A stretch of DNA of 64,000 bases from NCBI GenBank assembly GCA_934526015.1, contig CAKSZY010000006.1, positions 39,840 to 103,839 on the forward strand. Direction: 5' to 3'. The position numbers were made by a program, and so were the translations under genes. The DNA is from an uncultured Dokdonella sp. (GTDB taxonomy: Bacteria > Pseudomonadota > Gammaproteobacteria > Xanthomonadales > Rhodanobacteraceae). How positions within the stretch are numbered: position 1 is the first letter of the stretch; the number at the start of each line of letters is the position of its first letter. Under the pieces are notes generated by a model, which was not told the origin of the DNA, searched no databases, and was given only the letters and a program-made list of their open reading frames with translations. This document shows, in pieces, positions 35,334 through 42,488 of the stretch.

Positions 35334-37153
35334 GACCAGGCCAGGGCGATGCGGTAGGTGATGAACGAAGCCAGGTACGCGAGGCCGAACAGGTAGGCCG
35401 TCATGATCCACACCTGCCGCCACGAGTTGGTCTCGCGGCGCACGGTGGCCAGCGTCGACAGGCACATCGGCGCGAACACGTACCAGACCAGCAGCGACAG
35501 CGCGGTGGCCAGCGTCCACTCGCTGGCGACGACCGCCTGCAGGCCGTCCTCGTTGCCGCCGAGGGCGTACACGGTGGCCAGCGCCGACACCGCCACCTCG
35601 CGTGCGGCGAGGCCCGGCACGAGGGCGATGCAGATCTGCCAGTTGAAGCCGATCGGCGCGAACACGTGGTGCAACGCCTGGCCGAGCTTGCCGGCGAAGC
35701 TGTAATCGATCGCCGGCAGGGTGGCGTTTTCCGGCGGTGCCGGGAACGTCGACAGGAACCACAGCAGCACGGTCAGGGCGAGGATGATGCCGCCGACGCG
35801 CTTGATGAAGATCATCGCGCGTTCCCACAGGCCGATGGCGAGGTCGCGCAGGTGCGGAATGCGGTACGACGGCAGTTCCATCAGCAGCACGTGTTCGCTC
35901 TTGTCCTTGCGCATGCGCTTGACCACCCAAGCCACGGCGAGTGCGCTGACGATGCCGCCGACGTACAGCGAGAACAGGACGATGCCCTGCAGGTTGAACA
36001 CGCCGGCGACCGCGCGCTCGGGGATGAAGGCGGCGATCAGCAGGGTGTACACCGGCAGGCGTGCCGAACAGGTCATCAGCGGCGCGATCAGGATCGTGGT
36101 CAGGCGGTCGCGCGGATCCTGGATGCTGCGCGTGGCCATGATGCCGGGGATCGCGCAGGCGAAGCTCGACAGCAGCGGAATGAACGAGCGCCCGGTCAGG
36201 CCGACCTTCAGCATCAGGCGATCGAGCAGGAAGGCCGCACGCGGCAGGTAGCCGGATTCCTCGAGGGCGAGGATGAACAGGAACAGGATGAGGATCTGCG
36301 GCAGGAACACCAGCACGCCCCCGATGCCGGCGAAGATGCCGTCGACGACGAGGCTTTGCAGCAGCGGCATCGGCTCGAGCGCGGCACCCGCCCATCCGCC
36401 GAGCGTGCCGACCCCTGCCTCGATGAGATCCATCAGCGGCTCGGCCCAGGAAAACACCGCCTGGAAGATCAGGAACATCACCACGATGAGGATGGCGAAG
36501 CCGAACACCGGATGCACGAGCACGCGGTCGAGGGCATCGTCGGTCGCCGCCGTGCGGCTCGGCATCGTCACCGCCGCCGCCAGCAGCTGGCGTACCTCGG
36601 CATGCAGGTCGGCATCCGCGGCCGGCGCTGGCGCCGGTGCCACCGCCGCATCGAGGCGCGCGCGCAGGGCGTCGGCGCCATGCCGCTGCACGGCGACGGT
36701 TTCCACCACCGGGATGCCGAGACCGCGCTCCAGCGCGGCCACGTCGATGGCGATGCCGCGGCGACGCGCGGCGTCCATCATGTTGAGGGCGAGGATCATC
36801 GGCCGGCCGAGGCGCTTCAACTCCATCACGAAGCGCAGGTGCAGGCGCAGGTTGGTGGCGTCGGCGACGCAGACGATGACGTCGGGCACCGGCTCGCCGG
36901 CAAAGGCGCCGAGGCAGACATCGCGGGTGATGATCTCGTCGGGACTGGCCGCATCGAGGCTGTAGGTGCCCGGCAGGTCGAGCACGCGCGCGTTGCGTCC
37001 GGCCGCCGTGCTGAAGCTGCCCTCTTTGCGCTCGACGGTGACGCCGGCGTAGTTGGCGACCTTCTGGCGCGCGCCGGTCAGCAGGTTGAACAGCGCGGTC
37101 TTGCCCGAATTCGGGTTGCCGACGAGGGCGAGGTTGAGCGCCACGCCGCTCAC
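35330..37153 (-). CDS. feoB: Ferrous iron transport protein FeoB
   Basis: A 607-aa inner-membrane Fe(II) transporter. The N-terminal G domain has G1 GNPNSGKT, G3 DLPGTYSL, G4 NMMD and switch NYAGVTVERKEGSF. A helical GDI-like spacer precedes the membrane part, which has two Gate motifs (FLPQILILFLFILALEESGY, then LSSFACAIPGIMATR near 350). The C-terminal core repeats the motif. The E. coli protein is 773 aa; this one lacks the C-terminal Cys-containing extension, which may be replaced by the separate Cys-rich gene (inference). GTG 37153 overlaps feoA (GTGA). Confidence 0.97.
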   Translation of the reverse strand: MSGVALNLALVGNPNSGKTALFNLLTGARQKVANYAGVTVERKEGSFSTAAGRNARVLDLPGTYSLDAASPDEIITRDVCLGAFAGEPVPDVIVCVADATNLRLHLRFVMELKRLGRPMILALNMMDAARRRGIAIDVAALERGLGIPVVETVAVQRHGADALRARLDAAVAPAPAPAADADLHAEVRQLLAAAVTMPSRTAATDDALDRVLVHPVFGFAILIVVMFLIFQAVFSWAEPLMDLIEAGVGTLGGWAGAALEPMPLLQSLVVDGIFAGIGGVLVFLPQILILFLFILALEESGYLPRAAFLLDRLMLKVGLTGRSFIPLLSSFACAIPGIMATRSIQDPRDRLTTILIAPLMTCSARLPVYTLLIAAFIPERAVAGVFNLQGIVLFSLYVGGIVSALAVAWVVKRMRKDKSEHVLLMELPSYRIPHLRDLAIGLWERAMIFIKRVGGIILALTVLLWFLSTFPAPPENATLPAIDYSFAGKLGQALHHVFAPIGFNWQICIALVPGLAAREVAVSALATVYALGGNEDGLQAVVASEWTLATALSLLVWYVFAPMCLSTLATVRRETNSWRQVWIMTAYLFGLAYLASFITYRIALAWS

Positions 37154-37389
37154 GGGGTGGCCTCGATGCGCACGCGCGCGGCCTCGCTGCGACGCAGGGC
37201 GAAGCGCGTGTAGCCGATCTGCACGAGCAGCGGGTCGCCGCCGATCGGGCCGCGGCCGACGATGCGCACCGGCTCGCCGTCGACGAAACCGAGGTCGCGC
37301 AGGCGGCGCGCCACGGCATCGGCATCGGAGCGGGCTTCGACCTCGCGGACCACGGCGTTGGCACCTCGGGCAAGTTCGGATAGACGCAC
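37150..37389 (-). CDS. feoA: Ferrous iron transport protein FeoA
   Basis: A 79-aa SH3-like protein required for FeoB-mediated iron uptake. The family pattern is visible: VRLSELARGANAVV, RRLRDLGFVDGEPVRIVGRGPIGGDPLLVQIG, then RFALRRSEAARVRI. GTG 37389 is preferred: FeoA proteins begin with xRLSEL. The upstream in-frame ATG at 37422 falls within a consensus TATAAT and a Fur-like box, so it should lie upstream of the transcript start. The stop overlaps feoB (GTGA). Confidence 0.93.
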   Translation of the reverse strand: MRLSELARGANAVVREVEARSDADAVARRLRDLGFVDGEPVRIVGRGPIGGDPLLVQIGYTRFALRRSEAARVRIEATP

Positions 37390-37407
37390 GCTGGGACCGT
37401 CGCAAAC

Positions 37408-37426
37408 AAGAATGGTTCGCATTATA
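37408..37426 (-). promoter_or_regulatory. Fur box overlapping the feoA -10 element
   Basis: Minus strand TATAATGCGAACCATTCTT matches the 19-bp Fur consensus GATAATGATAATCATTATC at the AATG-N5-CATT core (6/7 and 5/7 in the two arms). The TATAAT at 37426-37421 is a perfect -10, so Fur-Fe would block polymerase. No good -35 was found. The site fits iron repression of feoAB. Confidence 0.6.
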
Positions 37427-37429
37427 TAG

Positions 37430-37620
37430 CGAGGGGGAGGGATGAGGGGCTACAAGCGAGGAACGAGGGCGAGGGGCGAGGGGCGAGGGCGCGAAAACCC
37501 GACCCGGACACGTCGTGCAGTCCGTACAACCCAGACTGCAAGCGAATGCGCACGATCTTCGAGCCCTCGCCCCTCGCCCCTGGCCCTAACTAGCCCCTAG
37601 CCCCTGATCCAATAGAATCG
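37430..37620. repeat. Inverted G-rich/C-rich tandem array before liuC
   Basis: Two low-complexity arms, units of GAGGGGC (about 37470-37490) and the complementary GCCCCTC/GCCCCTGG (about 37562-37610), face each other around about 70 bp of ordinary sequence. The arms are close to reverse complements and could fold into a long hairpin. Units such as CCCCTAGC at 37588-37606 match the arrays near argG and argF', so this is the same repeat family. No gene lies in this 228-bp gap apart from the feoA promoter. Confidence 0.8.
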
Positions 37621-37650
37621 CGGTCTCCCCTCCATCGAGCCCGCGCCCGC

Positions 37651-38454
37651 ATGAGCGAAACCCTGCGTATCGAACGCGATGGCGGCAGCGCACGCATCGC
37701 CCTGGCGCGCGAATCGGTGCACAACGCCTTCGATGCGGCGCTGATTGCCGAACTGACGGTGGCGCTGGCGATGGCGGGCGCCGACCCCGACGTGCGCGTG
37801 GTGGTCATCAGCGGTCTCGGCAGCACCTTCTCCGCCGGCGCCGACCTGCACTGGATGCGCGGCATGGCACGCGCCGGCGAGGAGGAGAACCGCGCCGACG
37901 CGCTGGCCCTCGCCCGCCTCATGCACACGCTCAACTTCCTGCCGAAGCCGACCATCGCGCGGGTCAACGGCTCGGCCTACGGCGGCGGCGTCGGCCTGGT
38001 TGCCTGCTGCGACGTCGCCATCGGCGTCGAGGACGCCAAGTTCTCCCTCTCCGAAGCACGCCTCGGCCTCGTGCCGGCGGTCATCTCGCCGTACGTCGTC
38101 GCCGCCATCGGCGCACGCCAGGCGCGCCGCTACTTCACCAGTGCCGAGGTGTTCGACGCCGCCGAGGCGAAGCGCATCGGCCTGCTCCACGACTGCGTGG
38201 CGCGCAGCGCGCTCGACGACAGCGTCGATCGCCTCGTGCATTTCCTCGGCAAGTGCGGCCCGGTCGCGCAGGACGAGGCCAAGCGCCTGGCCCTGCGCAT
38301 GGCCGGCATCACCGCCGAAAGCGCCAGCGCCATCGACGTGGCCAACGCCGACCTCATTGCCCGTCTGCGCGTCTCGCCGGAAGGCCAGGAAGGCCTCGGC
38401 GCCTTTCTCGACAAGCGCCCTCCCGCGTGGACGCGGCGGGACGGTGAGACATGA
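37651..38454 (+). CDS. liuC: Enoyl-CoA hydratase family, probable methylglutaconyl-CoA hydratase
   Basis: A 267-aa crotonase. The oxyanion-hole residues are seen in AGADLHWMRG (about 57-66) and GSAYGGGVGLVACCDVAIG (about 108-126), with the acidic SEARLGLVPAVISPYVV near 136. The likely reaction is hydration of 3-methylglutaconyl-CoA to HMG-CoA, because the next genes are the methylcrotonyl-CoA carboxylase alpha subunit and HMG-CoA lyase. It heads a run of five genes with overlaps or short gaps. Its stop overlaps the VOC gene (ATGA). The exact substrate is inferred from context. Confidence 0.88.
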   Translation: MSETLRIERDGGSARIALARESVHNAFDAALIAELTVALAMAGADPDVRVVVISGLGSTFSAGADLHWMRGMARAGEEENRADALALARLMHTLNFLPKPTIARVNGSAYGGGVGLVACCDVAIGVEDAKFSLSEARLGLVPAVISPYVVAAIGARQARRYFTSAEVFDAAEAKRIGLLHDCVARSALDDSVDRLVHFLGKCGPVAQDEAKRLALRMAGITAESASAIDVANADLIARLRVSPEGQEGLGAFLDKRPPAWTRRDGET

Positions 38455-38840
38455 TCGACCACGTCGGCCTCGGCGTCGAAGACTTCGCACGCAGCCGCGC
38501 GTTCTACACGCAGGTGCTCGCCGTGCTCGGCTGCGCGCCGGTGATGGAAGTGACCCGCGATCAGACCGGCGGCTACGAAGGGTGCGGCTTCGGCCCGCCC
38601 AACCGGCCGCATTTCTGGATCGGCCGCGGCGACGGCCCGCCCGCGCGTGGCGTGCACGTCGCCTTCACCGCACGCACGCGAGCCGAAGTCGATGCCTTCC
38701 ACGCCGCCGCGCTCGCCGCCGGTGCCACCGACAACGGCGCACCGGGCTTGCCCCCGCATTACCATGCCCACTACTACGGCGCCTTCGTGATCGATCCCGA
38801 CGGCAACAACATCGAAGCCGTCTGCCACGCGCCGGAGTGA
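38451..38840 (+). CDS. VOC-family (glyoxalase-like) protein
   Basis: A 129-aa metal-dependent fold protein (glyoxalase/bleomycin-resistance/dioxygenase superfamily). The pattern is MIDHVGLGVEDFARSRAFYT at the start, GFGPPNRPHFWIGRG in the middle and AFVIDPDGNNIEAVCH at the end. Metal ligands likely include H4 and the final E. It could detoxify a methylglyoxal-like by-product of leucine breakdown, or act as an unknown CoA-linked isomerase; this is inference from its coupling to liuC (ATGA overlap) and liuD (7 nt). Confidence 0.85.
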   Translation: MIDHVGLGVEDFARSRAFYTQVLAVLGCAPVMEVTRDQTGGYEGCGFGPPNRPHFWIGRGDGPPARGVHVAFTARTRAEVDAFHAAALAAGATDNGAPGLPPHYHAHYYGAFVIDPDGNNIEAVCHAPE

Positions 38841-38847
38841 ACGAAGG

Positions 38848-40869
38848 ATGCCGATGTTCGACACGATCCTGATCGCCAACCGCGGCGAGATCGCCTGCCG
38901 CGTGATCCGCACCTGCCGCCGGCTCGGCGTCCGCACGGTCGCCGTGTATTCGAGCGCCGACGCCGACGCGCAGCACGTGCGCCAGGCCGATGTCGCCGTG
39001 CCGATCGGCGGACCGCGGCCGGCCGAGTCCTACCTGCGCGGCGACGCCGTTATCCAGGCGGCGCTGGCCACCGGCGCGCAGGCCATCCACCCGGGCTACG
39101 GCTTCCTTTCCGAGAACGCCGACTTCGCCGATGCCGTCGCCGGCGCCGGGCTGGTCTTCATCGGTCCTTCCGGGGATTCGATGCGGCGCATGGGCTCGAA
39201 GGCCGGGGCCAAGGAGCTCATGCACGGGCATGGCGTTCCGGTCGTGCCGGGCTACACCGGCGAGGACCAGGATGCCGGCGTGCTCGCGCGCGAAGCCGCC
39301 CGCATCGGCTTCCCGCTGATGATCAAGGCGGCCTACGGTGGTGGCGGCAAGGGCATGCGCATCGTGCGCGACGCGGCCGGCTTCGCCGCCCACCTCGAGT
39401 CCTGCCAGCGCGAGGCGAAGAACGCCTTCGGCCGCGACCGCGTGCTGCTCGAACGCTATGTCGAGAAGCCGCGCCACATCGAGTTCCAGGTGTTCGGCGA
39501 CGGCCACGGCAACGTCATCCACCTCAACGAGCGCGAATGCTCCGCCCAGCGGCGCTACCAGAAGGTGCTCGAGGAGACGCCCTCGCCGTTCCTCAGCCCG
39601 GCCCTGCGCGCGGCGATGGGCGAGGCGGCCGTGGCCGCCGCACGCGCGCTCGACTACGTCAACGCCGGCACCGTCGAGTTCATCGTCGGCCAGGATGGCG
39701 ACTTCTGGTTCATGGAGATCAACACGCGCCTGCAGGTCGAGCATCCGGTCACCGAATGCGTGACCGGGCTCGATCTCGTCGAACTGCAGTTGCGCGTGGC
39801 CGCCGGCGAGCCGCTGCCGGCCCGGCTCCTCGACGGACCGGTGGCCAGCCACGGCCATGCCATCGAGTTGCGCCTCTACGCCGAGGATCCCGAGCAGGGC
39901 TTCCTGCCGGGTTCCGGCCGCCTCGACACCCTGCGCCTGCCGGAGGCCGATGCGCACCTGCGCATCGACGCCGGCGTCGTCGAGGGCGACACGGTGACGA
40001 TCTTCTACGATCCGATGATCGCCAAGCTGATCGTCCACGATCGCGACCGTGCGTCGGCGCTGCAGCGCATGCGCGAGGCGCTCGCCGGCATCGACGTGGT
40101 CGGACCGAAATCGAACGTGGCCTTCCTCGAGCGACTCGTGCGCCATCCGGCCGTCGTCGAGGGACACATCGACACCGGCTACCTCGATCGCCATCCCGAC
40201 GAGTTCACCGGCAGCGACGCCGATGCGGCCGAACGCGACCTGATCGCCGCGATCGTCGCCACCCTGCTCGACGAGGAGGCCGTGGCCCTGCAGGCAACCC
40301 GCCGCGGCAGCGATCCGCACTCGCCGTGGGGGCGCGCGGACGGCTGGCGCGTAAGCCGCCGCGGCAAGCGCGTGGTCGCCCTCGTCGATGCCGGCGGCGC
40401 GCGCCACGAAATCGCCGCCTTCGGTGCCGACGGCGACTATCGCCTCGAGGTCGACGGGCGTTCGATCGAAGTCGCCGGCGCGCGCATCGACGACGACCTG
40501 CTGAGCGCGCGCTACGACGGCAGCGGGCGTCGCCATCGCCTGTTCGCCGACGCACGTCGGATCGTCGTCCACGACGGCACCCGCCGCGCCTCGTTCCACC
40601 ATGCGCCGGCGTTCGTCGTCGCCGCCGCCAGGGCCCGCCATGAGGACCGCATCAAGGCGCCGATGCCGGGCCGCATCGTGATCGTGCGCTGCGCCGCCGG
40701 CGATGTCGTCACCGAAGGCCAGGAACTGCTGGTCATGGAAGCGATGAAGATGGAGCTGACCCTGCGCGCACCGCGCGCCGGCACGCTCGAAGCCGTGCAG
40801 GCCGAAGCCGGCGATTTCGTCGAGGCCGATGCGGTGCTGGTGCGCTTTGCCGGCGGGGAGGAACCATGA
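38848..40869 (+). CDS. liuD: Methylcrotonyl-CoA carboxylase biotin-containing (alpha) subunit
   Basis: A 673-aa biotin carboxylase plus carrier protein, which carboxylates 3-methylcrotonyl-CoA in leucine degradation. The biotin carboxylase part (1 to about 450) has ILIANRGEIACRVIRT, YGGGGKGMRIV (ATP grasp), HIEFQVFGDGHGNVIHLNERECS and MEINTRLQVEHPVTE. A middle domain links to the biotinyl domain (about 590-670) with EAMKMEL (biotin-lysine near 633). It could be propionyl-CoA carboxylase alpha, but hmgL and liuC beside it favour MCC. The beta subunit is missing here. Confidence 0.93.
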   Translation: MPMFDTILIANRGEIACRVIRTCRRLGVRTVAVYSSADADAQHVRQADVAVPIGGPRPAESYLRGDAVIQAALATGAQAIHPGYGFLSENADFADAVAGAGLVFIGPSGDSMRRMGSKAGAKELMHGHGVPVVPGYTGEDQDAGVLAREAARIGFPLMIKAAYGGGGKGMRIVRDAAGFAAHLESCQREAKNAFGRDRVLLERYVEKPRHIEFQVFGDGHGNVIHLNERECSAQRRYQKVLEETPSPFLSPALRAAMGEAAVAAARALDYVNAGTVEFIVGQDGDFWFMEINTRLQVEHPVTECVTGLDLVELQLRVAAGEPLPARLLDGPVASHGHAIELRLYAEDPEQGFLPGSGRLDTLRLPEADAHLRIDAGVVEGDTVTIFYDPMIAKLIVHDRDRASALQRMREALAGIDVVGPKSNVAFLERLVRHPAVVEGHIDTGYLDRHPDEFTGSDADAAERDLIAAIVATLLDEEAVALQATRRGSDPHSPWGRADGWRVSRRGKRVVALVDAGGARHEIAAFGADGDYRLEVDGRSIEVAGARIDDDLLSARYDGSGRRHRLFADARRIVVHDGTRRASFHHAPAFVVAAARARHEDRIKAPMPGRIVIVRCAAGDVVTEGQELLVMEAMKMELTLRAPRAGTLEAVQAEAGDFVEADAVLVRFAGGEEP

Positions 40870-41513
40870 TGCGTCCGCTCGTACTGTTGCTGCTCGCCGG
40901 ACTGCTCGGCGGCTGCGTCGAGACCCGGTTCGAATCACCGCCGGGCGAGCGCATCGAGGCCTGCGACGCGCGCTGGAAGGGCCTCTGGGTCGATGCCGCG
41001 CAACCGCGTGCCGGCGAGGGCGAGGAGCTTGCCTTCCGCGTCGACGAGGCGTGCCGCTTCGAACTGCTCGAACGGCCGGAACGCGACGGCCCGCCGAAGC
41101 GCGTGCACGTGCCGGTCAACTTCGTCCACGACCGCGGCCGCGACTACGTGGTCGTGGCCGACGACCAACTGGCCGGACTGGTCAGCCTGCCGCCGCCGCA
41201 CGGCATCGATCCAGCCCCCGCCAGGTCGTTCTTCATCGCCCGCTACCGCATCCGCGGCGACCGCCTGGAAATCCACGCCGTCGACGACCGCCGCGTGGCC
41301 GGCCTGGTGATCGATTCGACACTCGCCGGCAGCGTCGATCGCAGCCGCAACGAACTGCACGTGTACGTGCGCGGAGACCGCGCGCGCGTGCTCGAGATCC
41401 TGCGCAGCGAAGCCGTGTTCCAGAAGAAGCCGTCCGCCGTGCTCGAACGCCGCCACATCGGCCTGGACGAGTTCGAGCGCGAGCGTGCCCGGCAACGCGG
41501 AGGCCGGCAATGA
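40866..41513 (+). CDS. Predicted lipoprotein inside the leucine-degradation operon
   Basis: A 215-aa lipoprotein: short basic start, hydrophobic LVLLLLAGLLGG, lipobox LLGGC near residue 17. The mature protein is rich in beta strands and charged residues (ACDARWKGLWV, FFIARYRIRGDRLEIHAVDD). It ends in a highly basic stretch. No enzyme motif was seen and I do not know the family. It overlaps liuD upstream (ATGA) and the HMG-CoA lyase downstream (ATGA), so its expression follows the catabolic operon, yet it should be periplasmic or outer-membrane. Confidence 0.8.
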   Translation: MMRPLVLLLLAGLLGGCVETRFESPPGERIEACDARWKGLWVDAAQPRAGEGEELAFRVDEACRFELLERPERDGPPKRVHVPVNFVHDRGRDYVVVADDQLAGLVSLPPPHGIDPAPARSFFIARYRIRGDRLEIHAVDDRRVAGLVIDSTLAGSVDRSRNELHVYVRGDRARVLEILRSEAVFQKKPSAVLERRHIGLDEFERERARQRGGRQ

Positions 41514-42406
41514 CGGACACGCCCACCGCCGTCCGCATCGTCGAGGTCGGGCCGCGCGATGGCCTGCAGAACGAGAAGACGATCATCCCGGCGGCGACCA
41601 AGATCGAGCTGATCGATCGCCTCTCGCGGACCGGCCTGCGCACGATCGAGGCGACCAGTTTCGTCAGCCCGAAGTGGATTCCGCAGCTCGCCGACGCCGC
41701 CGAGGTGTTCAGCGGCATCGAGCGCCGGCCCGGCATCCGCTATCCGGTGCTCGTGCCGAACGAGAAGGGCTACGAACGCGCGCGCGAGGTCGGCGCCGAC
41801 GAGGTGGCCGTGTTCACCGCCGCATCGGAAGCATTCAACCAGCGCAACATCAATGCCTCGATCGACGAATCGATCGACCGCTTCCGGCCCGTGCTCGAGC
41901 GCGCGGCGGCCGAGGGCGTGCACGTGCGCGGCTATGTGTCGACCGTGCTCGGCTGTCCCTACCAGGGCGAGGTCGCCGTCGCCGAGGTCGTGCGCGTCGC
42001 CCGCCGCCTGCACGATCTCGGCTGTTGCGAGATTTCGCTCGGCGACACCATCGGCATCGGCACGCCGGCAAAGGCACGCGCGATGTTCCGCGCGGTCGCG
42101 GCGGAGGTGCCGGCCAATGCACTGGCGATCCATTTCCACGACACCCGCGGCCAGGCCCTGGCCAACATCCTCGCCTGTCTCGAGGAAGGGGCGAGCGTGG
42201 TCGATTCGGCGGTGTCCGGCACCGGCGGCTGCCCGTACGCGAACGGCGCAACCGGCAACGTCGCCAGCGAGGATGTCGTCTACATGCTCGAAGGCATGGG
42301 CATCGCCACCGGCGTGGACCTGCCGGCACTGGTCGAAACCGGACTCTGGCTGTCGGAGCAGCTCGGCCGCGAGACCTCGAGCAAGGTCGCCCGCGCGATG
42401 GCCTGA
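41510..42406 (+). CDS. liuE: Hydroxymethylglutaryl-CoA lyase
   Basis: A 298-aa TIM-barrel lyase splitting HMG-CoA to acetoacetate and acetyl-CoA, the last step of leucine breakdown. Visible motifs are VGPRDGLQNEK near residue 13, EATSFVSPKWIPQLAD near 47, SLGDTIGIGTP near 176, IHFHDTRGQALAN near 205 (metal His-x-His) and SGTGGCPYANGATGN near 237 (active-site Cys). Start ATG 41510 overlaps the lipoprotein stop (ATGA). It is the fifth and last gene of the operon; no terminator is visible. Confidence 0.95.
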   Translation: MTDTPTAVRIVEVGPRDGLQNEKTIIPAATKIELIDRLSRTGLRTIEATSFVSPKWIPQLADAAEVFSGIERRPGIRYPVLVPNEKGYERAREVGADEVAVFTAASEAFNQRNINASIDESIDRFRPVLERAAAEGVHVRGYVSTVLGCPYQGEVAVAEVVRVARRLHDLGCCEISLGDTIGIGTPAKARAMFRAVAAEVPANALAIHFHDTRGQALANILACLEEGASVVDSAVSGTGGCPYANGATGNVASEDVVYMLEGMGIATGVDLPALVETGLWLSEQLGRETSSKVARAMA

Positions 42407-42488
42407 GCCCCTTCCGTCGGCCCGGAGCGGTGCTATGCTCGCCCGGCACGGGGGTGCGCCATTCCTGCAGATGCACGGGATGCACGCA

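Noticed and set aside
37389..37422. ATG 37422 as the feoA start
   Set aside because: The ATG overlaps a perfect -10 element and a Fur-like box; FeoA homologues begin at the RLSEL motif, matching GTG 37389.
40927..40936. GGTTCGAATC, a tRNA T-loop motif
   Set aside because: It is inside the coding region of a lipoprotein, and no acceptor, D or anticodon stem fits around it.
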